Assembly: GCF_042100115.1 (NCBI RefSeq)
Contig: NC_091279.1
Location: 992,001 to 1,056,000 of the forward strand
From: Alternaria dauci
Lineage: Eukaryota; Ascomycota; Dothideomycetes; Pleosporales; Pleosporaceae
Direction: 5' to 3'
Length of the DNA stretch: 64,000 nt
Of this stretch, positions 1-12,656 are shown piece by piece. Position 1 is the first letter of the stretch; every line of letters starts with the position of its first letter. Position numbers and translations under genes: made by a program. The notes under the pieces are model-generated. The model searched no databases, was not told the origin of the DNA, and worked only from the letters and a program-made list of their open reading frames with translations.

Positions 1-2039
1 TCAGAGACGAGGACACATTCGACGGCACTGACCTCACCTCTACCACCGGATCGCAGCCCAGCACCATTCGCGCCAAGTCGCCCCCACCAACAACGAGAAT
101 GAGAACCGTGAGCCCATCCAACGTACGCCCCCCAGGTAGGACGTCAACCCCAGGCCGAACATCAACACCCGGCAGGACGTCGACGCCTGTCAAAGTGAAG
201 ACGAGAGCACCCTCGGAATATACACTCGACTCGGAGGCAACCTCGGTACTGCAGGACCGCAACTCTCACCACCGTCGCAGTCAATCACCCCCGCGTTCTG
301 ATATCTCGCAATCATCTGTCAACGATTCGTCACCACGGACACCCACCCAGCACTCAGTTCTTCCTTCTCATGTATCGTCTCTTAAGGATGGACCGCCTGT
401 AATCGAGGTCATGACGGACCCCATGTCGCGTACACAGTCGGTAGATCCCAGCTACGCCCAATCGCCCATGACCCCGCCGCCTCCGCCGCCTCCTCCGGCC
501 ATGATGGAGGCCCCTCGAGTCGATTACCTCCTGCAGAATGGCGGGCTGGCCAAAGCCATTCCACGGAGTCTACTGGCCGCTATTGATGGAGTTCCAGCCT
601 CGACCTACTCCCAGTATACCACACCAAGGCTATCTGGAGCACAAGCCCACGATGTCCGATCATTCTTCAAGCCGCTACAGAATGTTCTCAACAGTTACAA
701 CACTGTCATGGACACCAGCGGATCGTTGGCGGTAGCCACCGGTTATCGCTCGGTCGCGCGACGTCTCCTCGATCGCCTTGAAAATGTGTTTGCTCGTAAC
801 ATATCCTCGGAGCACTGCGCATGCATGATGTGCTTCGAGCAATCGGTCGTGGAAGATTCTGCGGGTGTTAATTGGGGAGAAGTTCTAGAATTGGTCTCTG
901 GACGTTGTGAATTGCCGACTTGGCCACCATATGAGGAAGGTCCTGGACCTGGACTGGGCATATCGTCTGATCTGGAAGCACCTTGCCAACGCATTGATGT
1001 TGATGTACCCGAGCAGTATCGCGAGCACTACGAGAAGCAGTCAAAGAAGACCAAGGTCGCGGTTCAGTCTTGGCTATCAGACCAACAAGACGGTGTCCCC
1101 GAAGATGCCGACGACGAAACTCTGACGTTCATCATGCTCACCCGCCTAGAACAGCCTCAGCGACCGCTCTTCTATGCACTGTTGTGGGGGCTGGAAAAAC
1201 TTCCGAATCCTCGCACACAAAAGCCGGACAGCGGTACACCACCATACTTGGCAAAGGCCGGTCTGGCACTGCAGCGTTTGTACCGACTCTACACTCCACC
1301 ACGCGACCAGTTGGTCGTCATGTATCTCATCCGCCATCCAGATATGCACAACATGCTCGCTACCCTGGCAGCTGTAACCAAACACGAATGGGAGATTCTG
1401 GTTTCTGGTCGCTTCGACGGCTTCCTTTGGTCAGGCGTCGAGGACATGCCTGATATGAACACGACCCCTCCTAGGTCAGGCTCGAGAGCAAGCCGGTCAG
1501 TTGACGGACCGCAACGATTTGCTTCGCCCGTACCGCCTAATCGATATGGAAACTTCAGCCCCAGTCCATACTCTCGACCTGGATCTGCCCGCCCTGGATC
1601 TGTCCGCCCGCCTGGTGGAGCCCCTGTGCAGATCGACGAAGAAACCGAGATTGCCGTACTTGCCGAGATCGAGCGAGAGATCTACCTTGGTATGGAAGCC
1701 ATGGAAGACGCATTCGAGCAGCTTCACAATCAAGCCGAGGCTGTGCGTCGTCGTCTGCGCGAGCGCGCGGCGGCCTTGTCCATGGTGGCGCAGCAACGTA
1801 GGGGCGCTGGCATTGGGGGTATTGAGGTCAGAACCGACACACCCGCCAACATGCGCGATCCTGATGAGGGCGTCGATGATCTGAGGAGCGAGATTGGGCC
1901 GGACGACTCAGCTAGCAACGTCAGCAACAACAGGAGAAGGAAAGCACATCGTGCACGTGAACGACGAACACCGGCACCGGTCGAAGAAGAGAGCGAGGAG
2001 GACGTTGCGCTCGCCGAGAGGATACGCAGACGTTTCTAA
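1..2039 (+). CDS. Uncharacterised fungal protein, 5'-truncated by the window edge
   Basis: The reading frame is open from base 3, so the true start lies outside the window; the first in-frame ATG at 99 is probably internal. At least 670 residues are visible. The N-terminal third is Ser/Pro/Thr-rich low complexity with a short GRTSTP-type repeat and a polyproline run. From about residue 140 of the visible ATG frame there is a folded, mostly helical region with a Cys cluster (CACMMC). A second low-complexity stretch follows, then a charged C-terminal helix likely to form a coiled coil (Glu/Arg-rich, EIEREIYLGMEAMEDAFEQL). It ends in a basic tail. The architecture looks like a conserved filamentous-fungal protein of unknown function; I cannot assign an activity. 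The stop is at 2037-2039 and no intron is needed. Confidence 0.75.
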   Translation, partial: RDEDTFDGTDLTSTTGSQPSTIRAKSPPPTTRMRTVSPSNVRPPGRTSTPGRTSTPGRTSTPVKVKTRAPSEYTLDSEATSVLQDRNSHHRRSQSPPRSDISQSSVNDSSPRTPTQHSVLPSHVSSLKDGPPVIEVMTDPMSRTQSVDPSYAQSPMTPPPPPPPPAMMEAPRVDYLLQNGGLAKAIPRSLLAAIDGVPASTYSQYTTPRLSGAQAHDVRSFFKPLQNVLNSYNTVMDTSGSLAVATGYRSVARRLLDRLENVFARNISSEHCACMMCFEQSVVEDSAGVNWGEVLELVSGRCELPTWPPYEEGPGPGLGISSDLEAPCQRIDVDVPEQYREHYEKQSKKTKVAVQSWLSDQQDGVPEDADDETLTFIMLTRLEQPQRPLFYALLWGLEKLPNPRTQKPDSGTPPYLAKAGLALQRLYRLYTPPRDQLVVMYLIRHPDMHNMLATLAAVTKHEWEILVSGRFDGFLWSGVEDMPDMNTTPPRSGSRASRSVDGPQRFASPVPPNRYGNFSPSPYSRPGSARPGSVRPPGGAPVQIDEETEIAVLAEIEREIYLGMEAMEDAFEQLHNQAEAVRRRLRERAAALSMVAQQRRGAGIGGIEVRTDTPANMRDPDEGVDDLRSEIGPDDSASNVSNNRRRKAHRARERRTPAPVEEESEEDVALAERIRRRF

Positions 2040-3197
2040 GGTAATCAGGGGAATTCTGGGACATTGCATTTGCGGCGGTGGAGTTTGTTGGCGGCGTTTG
2101 GTATTGCTAATGATTTGGGGCCATGGCTGATATGATTTATGGCTTTCTAACGGCCGAAATATATGGATACCCAGTTTGAGAGCACGGGGACTGATAAGAT
2201 ACGCTTTCTTCCATGCTCGTAGGGCCGCGAAGTAGTTGAATGTATACCATTTGCTAGGATTCTTTACATGATGACGTCACTGGTGCTTATTTTTACAATG
2301 TCGATTGGCTCTGCGGGGATGGTTGAGGTTCAGATGGGAAAGCATCAAGGCTGTAGTGATGGTGATGGTGAGACTGGAAGGTGTTGATGGTGCTCCAATC
2401 ATCTGGCACTGTCCGACCAGCGATGAGACGCACAGCTGCGGTCAACCCCGCTCAACCAACCCCAGACGTCGTCGAGGTGGTGGTGTGGCGCGGAGCATTG
2501 GACGAAGGTGATGGATGCAATGCCAAATCCAAGCCTATGCGAACTTGGTGCGATGGCAATGTTCGCTATTGTCCGGACGCCTTTGCTTTTGTCGGAGCTC
2601 ATTAGCTAGACGCGACCCCATCCCTGCACGTTGACGCGCCGGACATGCATGTCCCTCTATGACAACAGAGCGCGGGCGGAACAGTAAACAGGCCAACAAC
2701 CACGCCGGCGGTGCATACAACGACGCAGACTCGCCGTGTTTGGATATCCTCTGGCCCAATTGCACCAGATCCGGACATCTGCGTGCCTGGTCCCCCCTCT
2801 GCTGCGGTCCCCCCCTCCCCACCACCACTCGCTGTTGCCCTTACAATTGGATGTTTACGAAGCAAGCACTCTTTGGTAGGCGCAGACCACCGAGCCCTCT
2901 GTTTTGGACATGGCCTGCCACACGGCTCACTGCCCTCTTCTGCACACTCTCCCACTGACGCATCCCATCACCAGACCTCGGCCATTTTTCTGCTCGATCC
3001 GCCCTGCCATCACCTCGTAGCGACGACGGTAGCGACGACGGCCCTTCCGCTGTCCAACCAAGTCCCTCGCTTTTTACCTCCAGGAAGCGCACACGCGCAA
3101 ATCGTCGATTCGCTTGCCCTGACCACATTACTGTATTCGCATCGATACGTCCAAACACACGCACCCTCGACAACGTTTTGGACACCAGGTTGCGCAC
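2040..3197. other. Intergenic region: 3' UTR and kinase promoter/5' UTR
   Basis: No supported gene. The second half (about 2,790-3,190) is rich in C and CT, typical of a fungal promoter and 5' leader, and runs directly into the kinase ATG at 3198. ORFs here overlap the leader in several frames and lack any recognisable domain. Confidence 0.6.
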
Positions 3198-5500
3198 ATG
3201 GCCGATCTGGGCGCGAACGAGTCGGTCGACCCGAACACGCTCTACACCAAGCAGGAATGCATCGGCGGCGGTAGCTTTGGCAAGGTCTACAAGGGCCTCG
3301 ACCGCCGGACGGGCCACACGGTCGCTATCAAGGTCATCGACGTGGAGAATGCCGAAGACGAGGTTGACGACATTATGGGTGAGATCATGATCCTCTCTGG
3401 CATGAGCTCGCCATACGTGACAAAGTACTACGGCTCGTATCTTACCGGCTCAGACCTGTGGATCGTCATGGAGTTCTGTTCAGGTGGCAGCTGCGCAGAC
3501 CTGATGAAGCCTGGCCAGATAGCAGAGGCGGAGATTGCAGTCATACTCAAGGAGCTGTTGATGGGCCTGACCTATCTACACGACGACCACAAGCTACACC
3601 GCGACATAAAGGGTACGTGTACTAAACCAGGCCCGCGCACAGGAATGCTGACGTGAACATAGCGGCAAACATACTGGTCAGCGCAAATGGACAGGTCAAG
3701 CTCGCCGATTTTGGCGTTTCAGGACAGCTATCAGCGACCATGACCAAGAAGAATACGTTTGTTGGAACGCCCTTCTGGATGGCGCCCGAGGTCATTAAGC
3801 AGTCCGGTTACGACGGGAAAGCTGATATCTGGTCTCTGGGCATTACCGCGCTCGAGCTGGCCAACGGCGAGCCTCCTTATGCTGACATCCACCCCATGAA
3901 AGTTCTCTTCCTCATCCCAAAGAACCCGCCACCAACACTACAAGGCAACTTCTCCCCCGCATTCAAGGAGTTTGTCGACCTTTGCCTGCGGAAGGACCCC
4001 AAGGAACGTCCGAGCGCAAAGCAACTCCTACAGACAAACTTCATCCGCAAGGCTGGTAAGCCCGCTCGTTTGCAAGAGCTCATCTCCCGATACCAGGACT
4101 GGAAAGTCAGATATCCAAAAGAGGCGGCCGAATCAGAAGATGAAGCCACACCCGTGAAGAAGAGAGAGCCAGTCAACGAGGATTTGTGGGATTTTGGAAC
4201 TGTCCGACCGACAGGAGGTCCTAGAGGGCCAGCGCTTGCCCCAATGAATGACGCTGGAGCCAATGCAAGGAACCACTCGCCGCAACGCAAACCTGTCGCG
4301 CAAAACAGGGGTGCCTATGGTGATGAGAACGACGATACCATTCGGGAACCCTCTTCGCCGACGAAGCGTTTAGCACCACTGCAGACTCCAGGCTCACCCG
4401 ACCCTGTAAGGACTGCTGCACGAGTACCGCTGCCAGCATCACCAGAGAAGAGAACGGCTCCTTCTTTTCCACAACCAGCCGCAGAGCTCCCGCGAAAGTC
4501 CCCTGTTCCTGGCCTCTTCCAGCCGCCACCCAACAGAGCACTCGTCACGCCAACCAAGCCGTCAACTCCTCAACAGCCGAGACGACAGACGCCATTACAG
4601 CACACCTTCGATGATTTTGTACAGCGAGAGATTGCTGCGGAAATGAACACCTCAGAGATTACACCACAACAGCGAGTTCCAACTCCAAGTCGCGCTTCAG
4701 TTTTGCCGCAGATGACCATACCCGAAATACCGCCATTCCGTGGACAATCTGTCAGCCCCAGACAGAACAGTTCACAGAGCCAACCACCCAAGCCGTTACA
4801 AAGCCCTATCCGAACACAGCAACACGCTCCGACTTCATCGCAAGCTCAGAAACCTCTTCCATCGCTAGTCGGGCAGCAAGAACTGCCACCCCTGGCTGGG
4901 CAGAAGCCACTTCCTCCAACACAGCAATCGTTCACATCCTTCAGTCCAAGTTCTTCATCACGGCCTGACTCAGGATCATCGAATGACCCATTTGGCGGTC
5001 CGATGGCCTTGGATTGGCAGTTACCACCAACACAGCAGCAGCAAGTCGCACAGTCGCCCCCTCCACCGCCACCCCACGTTACCAAACCTTCACCGATGTC
5101 TCGTGGTTCCTTTGGTAAGCCCAAACCGACGCCCAACCATGCTAGTCTCTTTCAGACACAAGGTTCTCCACAAGCGCCTGTCGAGATAACAGCACTCAGC
5201 GGCGTGGTTATACCAGCTCTTGACGCTGCACTATCTCGTCGCAGTTACCATCTCAATATCAAGAACAAGCAAGAATCTGCCCGGTCACTAGATGACGCGC
5301 AGGGCTTCATCGAACGCAGACGGCAGAGGCAAGAATGCCATGACAAGGTGGTTCGGCTGGTCAACGAGATCAAGGGCAAGTTTGAGGAGCTGGATCGATG
5401 GGACGAGAAGGGAGAGGTAGGTATGGGTGGGGAGGTCGCGGGGTTCTTGGAAGGTTTCCTTGAGGAGGTGCTTGTACGGGTCGAGCCAGCAGACGATTAG
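3198..5500 (+). CDS. Germinal-centre (MST3/4-like) Ser/Thr protein kinase
   Basis: Two exons: 3198-3612 and 3663-5500, a 50-nt intron with GTACGT donor; the splice rebuilds HRDIKAANIL exactly. Product 750 aa. The kinase domain covers about residues 16-280: glycine loop GGGSFG (23-28), Lys45 in VAIK, HRD 134-136, DFG 154-156 and APE 179-181, so all catalytic residues are present. The activation-segment string TFVGTPFWMAPEV and the HPMKVLFLIPKNPPPTL segment are characteristic of GCK-III/MST3-MST4 kinases. A long Pro/Gln/Ser-rich linker with many SP/TP and PxxP motifs separates the kinase from a helical C-terminal region (about 650-750). In fungi this family includes MST-1/Ppk11 and Sid1/SepL, which act in septation and polarity signalling; I cannot separate these orthologues by eye. 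Confidence 0.93.
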
Positions 5501-5944
5501 TAGGACTGATTGCAGCACCGATACTTGCTTTGGCGCTTATGCATATGGAAAGGTGTCCTTGGGGATGTTCTCGTGCGATTTGGCAAGGCGTTTATTGATA
5601 GGATTCTTCTACCTGGGGATCGCGACTGAGTTGTAGATGGCTCTTGTTATGCATACTTCTGGACCCAATTCAAGGCTATTTAGTCCATGTCTCAGTCTCT
5701 TCCATTTTTGGTTCTTTGATAATGCACTATCACATTTGATCTGAGTCGGTGTTGTATTGATGGTAGGGGAGGTATTGGTGATGGGGAGCTACTACCACCA
5801 ATCAGCGTCGAAGCAGCTCCGAACGCCGGGAATGTGAGTAGTGGTCGTAGTTTCGTCACTCGTTCTCGGAGAAGGCATCGCTACGCGTTCCTCTATCGCG
5901 CCACGCTATAGCGCTCAGCAAAGCCATCGGCAAGCCTTTGCACA
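5501..5944. other. Intergenic region between the kinase and STT4
   Basis: Holds the kinase 3' UTR and the short STT4 promoter. No gene or repeat recognised. Confidence 0.5.
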
Positions 5945-8900
5945 ATGGTGTGAGTATTGTGTGCTGGTAGGTAACAACACGTGACTGACTGCGGCCCTTA
6001 GACGTACCATCAGGAGCAATGCGCTCGAGAAGCTTGCCCGCCTGTCGGCGCAGTCGCCGTCTGTAGAGGCTACGCATTCGGACTTTGCGAGATTGTTCAA
6101 AAGATGCTCGGCGTCGAGCTTCATGAAGCTGCAGGAGCTGGAGGCAATCCTCGCCCTGTGCAAGTCTGCGCCATACATTGAGTCGATCGATGTCGCTGAG
6201 AAGCTGCTCTCACGCCTTTCCCCATACCTCGCCGCATCGCACACGCAGACGCTTGCGCCCTCTCCCAGCCTTCGGACCTTCGAGCCCGCGCCGTACGAAG
6301 TCCTTACCTACAACCTTACCTCTGCCGTCCTCTCGCTCGGCCTTCGACACGGCCAACTGCGAACACAAGCTGCCAATGCACTTGGAAGTTACCTCACCGG
6401 CTGGGTCTCGGCAGCTGCAGAGCTTTCCGAAGAACAATTCGTCGACGATGGAGCCGACGACTATGCGGCAGATGGAGAGCTGGCGCGCGTCATGACACAC
6501 AGTCTGTCGCTGCTGGGCTTCCTGGGTGCCGCTGCCGAGCATGCCCACTTCTGGAATGCCTACGACAGACTCCAGCTTGTTCAGCATGTGCGCAAAGCAT
6601 TGACGGAGAACTTCCTCATCGCATTCGAAACCGTGCTGTCTATTGTGCGTAATGCGCGCTCTCACCAGCACGGTCTGAGGGAGTGGAGGCGCTATACCAA
6701 ACACTATGCTGCTACTGGACGCCCACTTGGTGCCATGATCCTGCACGATTCTTTCCTCAAGGTCGTACTGGCTTCGGCTTCGCTACTTGTGGGAAGTAGC
6801 TCACATCTTGCGTCGCAAACGTCTGTTCTAGACCACCTTCAGACTACGCTCCACAAGAAGAACCACAAGATTCTTAAGGATGCAGCCGAGAACTCGCTGG
6901 CTGATGGACTGGCCAAGATTGCAGGAGAGGAGATGGAACGTCTAGAGAACGACATGGACTACCTGCAACGGGTGGGCTCTGCTTGGCAGCAGCAACAAGC
7001 CGCCTCCGTCAAAGCTAAGGTACTTGTCACGTATCTCTGCTGTACCATTTACGACGACGACACGGATATCACAGACGCAGAAGTCTTGACTGCCTGGCTC
7101 GACAACGTACTCAATGACCATGCACAGAGCGCGGATCATGAGCTGGCTTCCACAGTACTGAAATCCATGGCCATTCTCGCCAAACTCTCGCCAGAGCTGG
7201 CGTCTGGCCTGGGACGGTCGCTTCCTCGAGTTATTGTTCAAGCCAATTTCGATCATCGGACAACTTCCGTTGCGGCTGAGTCGCTCGCTGCTGTCCTCAG
7301 CCTCCTACCTCAGGACGCCATTATCACGACACTTTACAGCTTAGGCAATGTCATCAGCGTCGCTCCCAAGACTGATCGAAACCCGTCTTCGTCTCCCACG
7401 CTGAATGGCACTGGAAAGTCTGCGCGTACAGGTGGTGTTTACAATAATCAGAATGGCAGTACCATCTCGCTCACGCCAAGTGATGTTGACGAGCCCCATC
7501 ATGTGCACACCACTGTCGTTGAAACCATCGTTTCTGTGGCAAGGAACTGCAAGGATCCCAAGATTACGGCTCTGGCGCTGTCTATGCTCATCCAGAAAAT
7601 TGGCCGCTCTGGCAAGGTTGTGGACGCGAAGATCATCACCGATTCAGCTTTCTTGGGTGTCCACAGCCCACCTGGGGAGTTCAGATCATTGCTCAAGGTC
7701 TACACTAAGCTCTCGCATGACGCGTTGGTCTCGGACGACGGGGCTATACTCGAAGCTGTCATGGCAGCCCGTCTCAACCTTTCCAGGGAAATATCTGCCG
7801 ATGAGCCTACCTTTGAAATATATCTTGCTCACTTACTGGACACAATAGTTAGCAAAGGAGATGCTCAAGAGACGTCGCATCGTCATTTAAGAGACACGGA
7901 GCTTGCAGCTCAAGAGATTGGGCAATTGCTGAAGCCTCTTGCACTTCTACTCGAAAGGAACGCGGAACGAGCCGAGTATTCAGAGCTCGACGACGTTATT
8001 ATTGAACTCCAGCGCGACGCTTGGTTCAACATTGTCGTTCACGGCTTCGATCTTCTCTCTGATCTCGGGAAACAACACAGAGAAGAATTGCGCACTCTAG
8101 CGCGGTTCAGCAAGCCGCTCATTGCTGAAGAGCGACCTTTCCTTTCCGAGAGTGACATTGAACTCAACACGGTGTTGCGTCGCGGCAAGTCACCCGAACA
8201 TACGATCGAGCAAAAGAAGCGGCTTGGGAAATTGCTCCCGTCCTGCGAGCCTGATACCAAGTCTTTGAGCTACCAGGAAGCAGTCTTTTTGAGCACTGCA
8301 TACCTGGTTGAAGACCTACGCGCAAGTACAGGTGATTGCACTAAAGCACTTGCATACTTCCTCGATCCAAAGCTGCGAAGTGGCGCAGTGGGAAATTGTA
8401 TGGCTGCCATCACAACAACCGCTGTTCGAACCTATCTGGCAAAAACTCTGTCGGGTCAGTCACATACGTTCTCGACTCCATACCTGGCGAGGCAGCTAGC
8501 GACAATATTCTCAGCATGCTGTCATCGCATCGCTCGCGTTCAGCAAGCGGCAGCTGCCTGTGCAGACATCATCATCCGCGAAGTACCATCTACCCTGTGC
8601 CAGAAAAGCGCACTCTTCGCCCTGTTGGAGCTGCTCTCAATGATGTGGTACAGCTGCTTAGAAGGCGAGACTGACGATTATTCCTGGAAGTCAACCTTTA
8701 CATCAAAGCGATCCAATATCGTGGTAGAATTGTCAGACGACTACGCTTTCCGAAGAGCGACCCTCGAAGCTTTACATAAGCGTGCGACAGTATGGGTGAA
8801 AGGGGCACTGGACATTGCTCCACTTGACGTGAAAGGACTCCTGCAATCCTATCTCTCCGAGTTTGATGATGAGATGACTTTCGGCCATATCTCGCTAGGA

Positions 8901-11884
8901 CGATCTTTTGCCTTGGAAATGGGATCTGTTATCCCGTCAACTGATCAACGACTTGGCGCCATTGAACGCCAGGGCATAAACATCAACACCGCGTCAGACT
9001 TCATCACGCAGTACACAACAAGACAAGAGTACAAGTTTCTTGAGGGTGTGGCTGATCAAGAGGAAGAATGGCTCCAGGGCGCACCGGCTTCTGGAGGAAA
9101 GTCAACTTACCTCTCGCGAAGCTTGCACGAAGCGACAACTCTTCTCGTAGACCTGGAGAATCGTACCCTCAATCACAAGCATGTTACGATTGCTGAGCTT
9201 CGCGACATACTACGGAGAGCGGCCGCGCTTTTGTGTAGGGTCAAAACGGACCAATCGCCTATCGTTCAGCACTTGGTCGGAATCCCCTTTGCGGTTTTCT
9301 CGAAGCAATCTATCAAGCTTGGTATCTCACTATGGACAAGCGTTGCAAAGGAGAACCCTCGTAAGACATATTCCTGTGTAAACTATATGCGAAACACACA
9401 CTGACTTCGAACACGCGATTTTTAGGCATGGAATCTCGAATCCTCATTGCTATCGCGGAGAATTGGGAAAACACCGTGCGCAAGCGTCGTGGTATCTTCA
9501 GTCCCGCATTGAGACACGAAGATCCCTTCTACGGGAAGCAAGAATTCGCCGCAACAGACAAAGAAGCGCTCTCGAAACGCCAACAGCAAATCTACAACCT
9601 CATCGCGCCGCATTTCCGCCTGTTGCAGTTTTTGTCTAGCCACTTTAGTGCTTCGCGATTGAGCATGGCGGATGTGGAGCGCGTATATGTTCGGTTGATG
9701 TATATTACGCTTGACGCGATGAGCGCCGGTTGTTCGCAACCGCTTGCTCGCGAGGCGTACTTTCATGTCGTTCTGCTTGGGCTGCGTATTGCACGCCATT
9801 GCACTACCTTATCAGCGACCATTAGGTGGCGGTTGACCGATCGCATACTGACTGCTGCTCTGGCATGGTTCGCAAAAGCACCACAATGGTCCTTTGGGGG
9901 CAATCGACTACAGATCAAGGCCGAGACGCATGTCCTTGCAGACGTGCAGGCGCAGCTTGACCTTATCGGAAAGGTCACAACAGGCGTCGATGTCGGCGCG
10001 AAATTGAAGGCAAAGCAGGACCTCCTATCTATACTGCTCTCGAACGAGCAGACTCGTCTCATGGTGTGGCTGTTCCCTCTTGATTACGGCAAGAAGCATC
10101 ATTTCACTGCTGGACGCCAGAACAACACAATTCCCGATGTAAGTTTTCTGTACATGCTAAACGATACGGGCTAATACCGCTAGAATGCTGTGTCCGCTCA
10201 TCTGAAGACGGCCTGGACTGAAAACCCCGCGATCGCTGTACATCTCCTCAAGCGCTTCCAATCTCAGCGTCTCAACACCGAGGTCCGATGGCAGGTACTG
10301 AACTTCCCGCACAAGGTGTTGGACGAACCAGATGCTCTTGAGATCCTGCTGGGTAACCTGCTGCCAAGTGACGTGTCATTCCAGCTCAAGTACATGCTCT
10401 ACTGGAAGCCTGTGAACCCTATCACGGCCGTCACGTACTTCCTTCCAGCATATGGTAACCATCCTTTCATCATCCAGTACGCGATGAGGGCATTGGAGAG
10501 CCATTCTGTCGACGTTATGTTTTTCTACGTCTACCAGATTGTGCAAACGCTTCGATATGACGTTCTAGGCTACGTTGAGCGCTACATTATCGAGACGGCC
10601 AAGTTCTCTCAGTTGTTTGCCCATCAAATCATCTGGAATATGAAAGCAAACGCGTACAAGGATGAGGCTTCCGAGATACCCGATCCTGTCAAACCGACAC
10701 TTGACAAGGTGATGGCTAGTTTGGAATCCAGTTTCTCCAAGGAGGACCATGCCTTCTATGAGCGCGAGTTTGCTTTCTTCAATGAAGTCACGGGCATCTC
10801 TGGTACTCTACGCTCTGTTCTGCACGAGCCCAAGGAGGTCAAGAAACAGAAGATTGAGGAGGAACTTCGCAAGATTCAAGTGGAGGTTGGTGTCTACCTA
10901 CCCTCAAACCCGGATGGTCAAGTCATTGGTATTGATCGCAAATCCGGCAAGCCGCTGCAGAGTCACGCAAAGACACCTTTCATGGCTACATTCCGCATCA
11001 GGAAGACCAGGCCTGACGATCAAGGCCTGGAAGACCAGGAAGACGAGAACCGCGACGTTGCGCAAAAGAAAGACAACACCTACGAAACATGGCTCTCTGC
11101 GATTTTTAAGGTCGGAGATGACTGTCGTCAAGACGTGCTTGCGTTGCAGATGATCGCCGCCTTCCGAGGCATCTTCAATACTGTCGGCCTTGACGTCTGG
11201 GTCTTCCCCTACCGAGTTACAGCAACTGCGCCAGGTTGCGGAGTCATCGACGTTCTTCCCAACTCCATCTCGCGTGACATGCTCGGTCGCGAGGCCGTCA
11301 ACCGACTTGACGACTACTTCGTGTCACGCTACGGCAACGAGGACTCGATTCGCTACCAGGAAGCACGCTCCAACTTTGTCAAATCAATGGCTGCCTACTC
11401 AGTCATCAGTTTCCTCCTTCAATTCAAAGATCGCCACAACGGCAACATCATGATCGACGACGCTGGCCACATTATCCACATCGACTTTGGTTTCTGCTTC
11501 GATATCGCACCCGGTGGTATAAAATTTGAACGCGCGCCGTTCAAGCTTACGGCTGAAATGATCGCCGTCATGTCTGGCAAGAACTCTGCAAACCCATACC
11601 AATCGCAAGCGTATCGCTGGTTCGAGGAACTTACTGTCAAAGCTTTCCTCGCTAGCAGACAGCACTGTGAGCATCTCTGTCACGTCGTACAAGTCATGTT
11701 GGACAGTGGACTGCCGTGCTTCAAACCGGAGAGCATGAAGAACTTCCGTGATCGGTTTGTGTTGGACAAGAGCGAGAGGGAGGCGGCGGATTATATGAGG
11801 GGACTGATTGAGAAGAGCAGGGGCAGTTATTCGACTGGAACCTATGATCGGTTCCAACTTATCACTAATGGAATTCCTTATTAA
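5945..11884 (+). CDS. STT4: Phosphatidylinositol 4-kinase alpha (STT4)
   Basis: Four exons: 5945-5949, 6002-9360, 9426-10138 and 10184-11884, giving 1925 aa, the usual fungal Stt4 length. It makes PtdIns4P at the plasma membrane. The N-terminal half is an alpha-solenoid. A PI-kinase helical domain lies about 1400-1530. The PI3/4-kinase catalytic domain fills the C-terminus, with the catalytic loop DRHNGN near residue 1775 and IDFGF (DFG) near 1793. The start is inferred: the frame continues upstream of 6093 as RTIRSNALEKLARLSAQSPS, typical of the family, to an AG at 6000-6001. A GTGAGT donor at 5950 leaves a 5-nt coding exon ATGGT; an in-frame stop at 5909 rules out a farther upstream start in that exon. 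Introns of 65 and 45 nt interrupt the body. The first exon is the least certain part. Confidence 0.95.
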
Positions 11885-12656
11885 GCCGGGATACAGGGGG
11901 ACTTGAAGGGAGGCTTGGGCTTTGTAGAGAATAATATTAATGCTGTGGACGCTTCCTCCTGTTTGTGGATCAGACACGATGATCATTGACAACAACGGGG
12001 CGATGGGGATATTGTCGTGCTACTGAGATAGATTTCCCTTGTTTTATTCACGAACAACATGCCAGACATGTTACCAAGACATTTTCTCTTGGCCCGAGGC
12101 AAAACCCAAAAAGCAACACGAATACCATGTCCGCATACTCCGTCTCTTGGCATATGCATACCACTGCGGCCCAGACCATAGACTCATTTCCGTCATGCCA
12201 GTTACGCCAGTCATGATCCAAGCAGTTGAGCGTTGGTCCGACTCCGCACGTACGACGAACAAGCAATACCGATCGACCTCCTGACAACAACCTACCAGGA
12301 CGTCTCGCATCTCCCCCGGATTCCACTCAGCTACACGAGGCCTGCATAGAAGCATACATAAGGGCGCGCATTCTAGCCCGAATAGGAAAGTAGTTGTGTC
12401 TAGTTCGGCCCCACATGGCCATGCGATTGGCGGAAGGCGTTGGCGGTGACGCGCGGGAAAAAAAGGGCTTCAACCTTCCAGCCATTGAGTCTTCCTTCGC
12501 TAAATAACTTTGACTTCTTTCCAGTACACATCCAGGCCTCTCTGAGTTGTGGTGATGTTCATCGATAGTTAACCCATTCATTTCTTGTTAGCATCGTTTC
12601 TTGCGCTCGCTCAGGCCCGTCGGAATATCGTATTTTTATCAAAATTTGTTGGAATC
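11885..12656. other. Intergenic region between STT4 and the MFS transporter
   Basis: 3' UTR of STT4 and promoter of the transporter. Short overlapping ORFs in several frames have no recognisable content. Confidence 0.5.
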
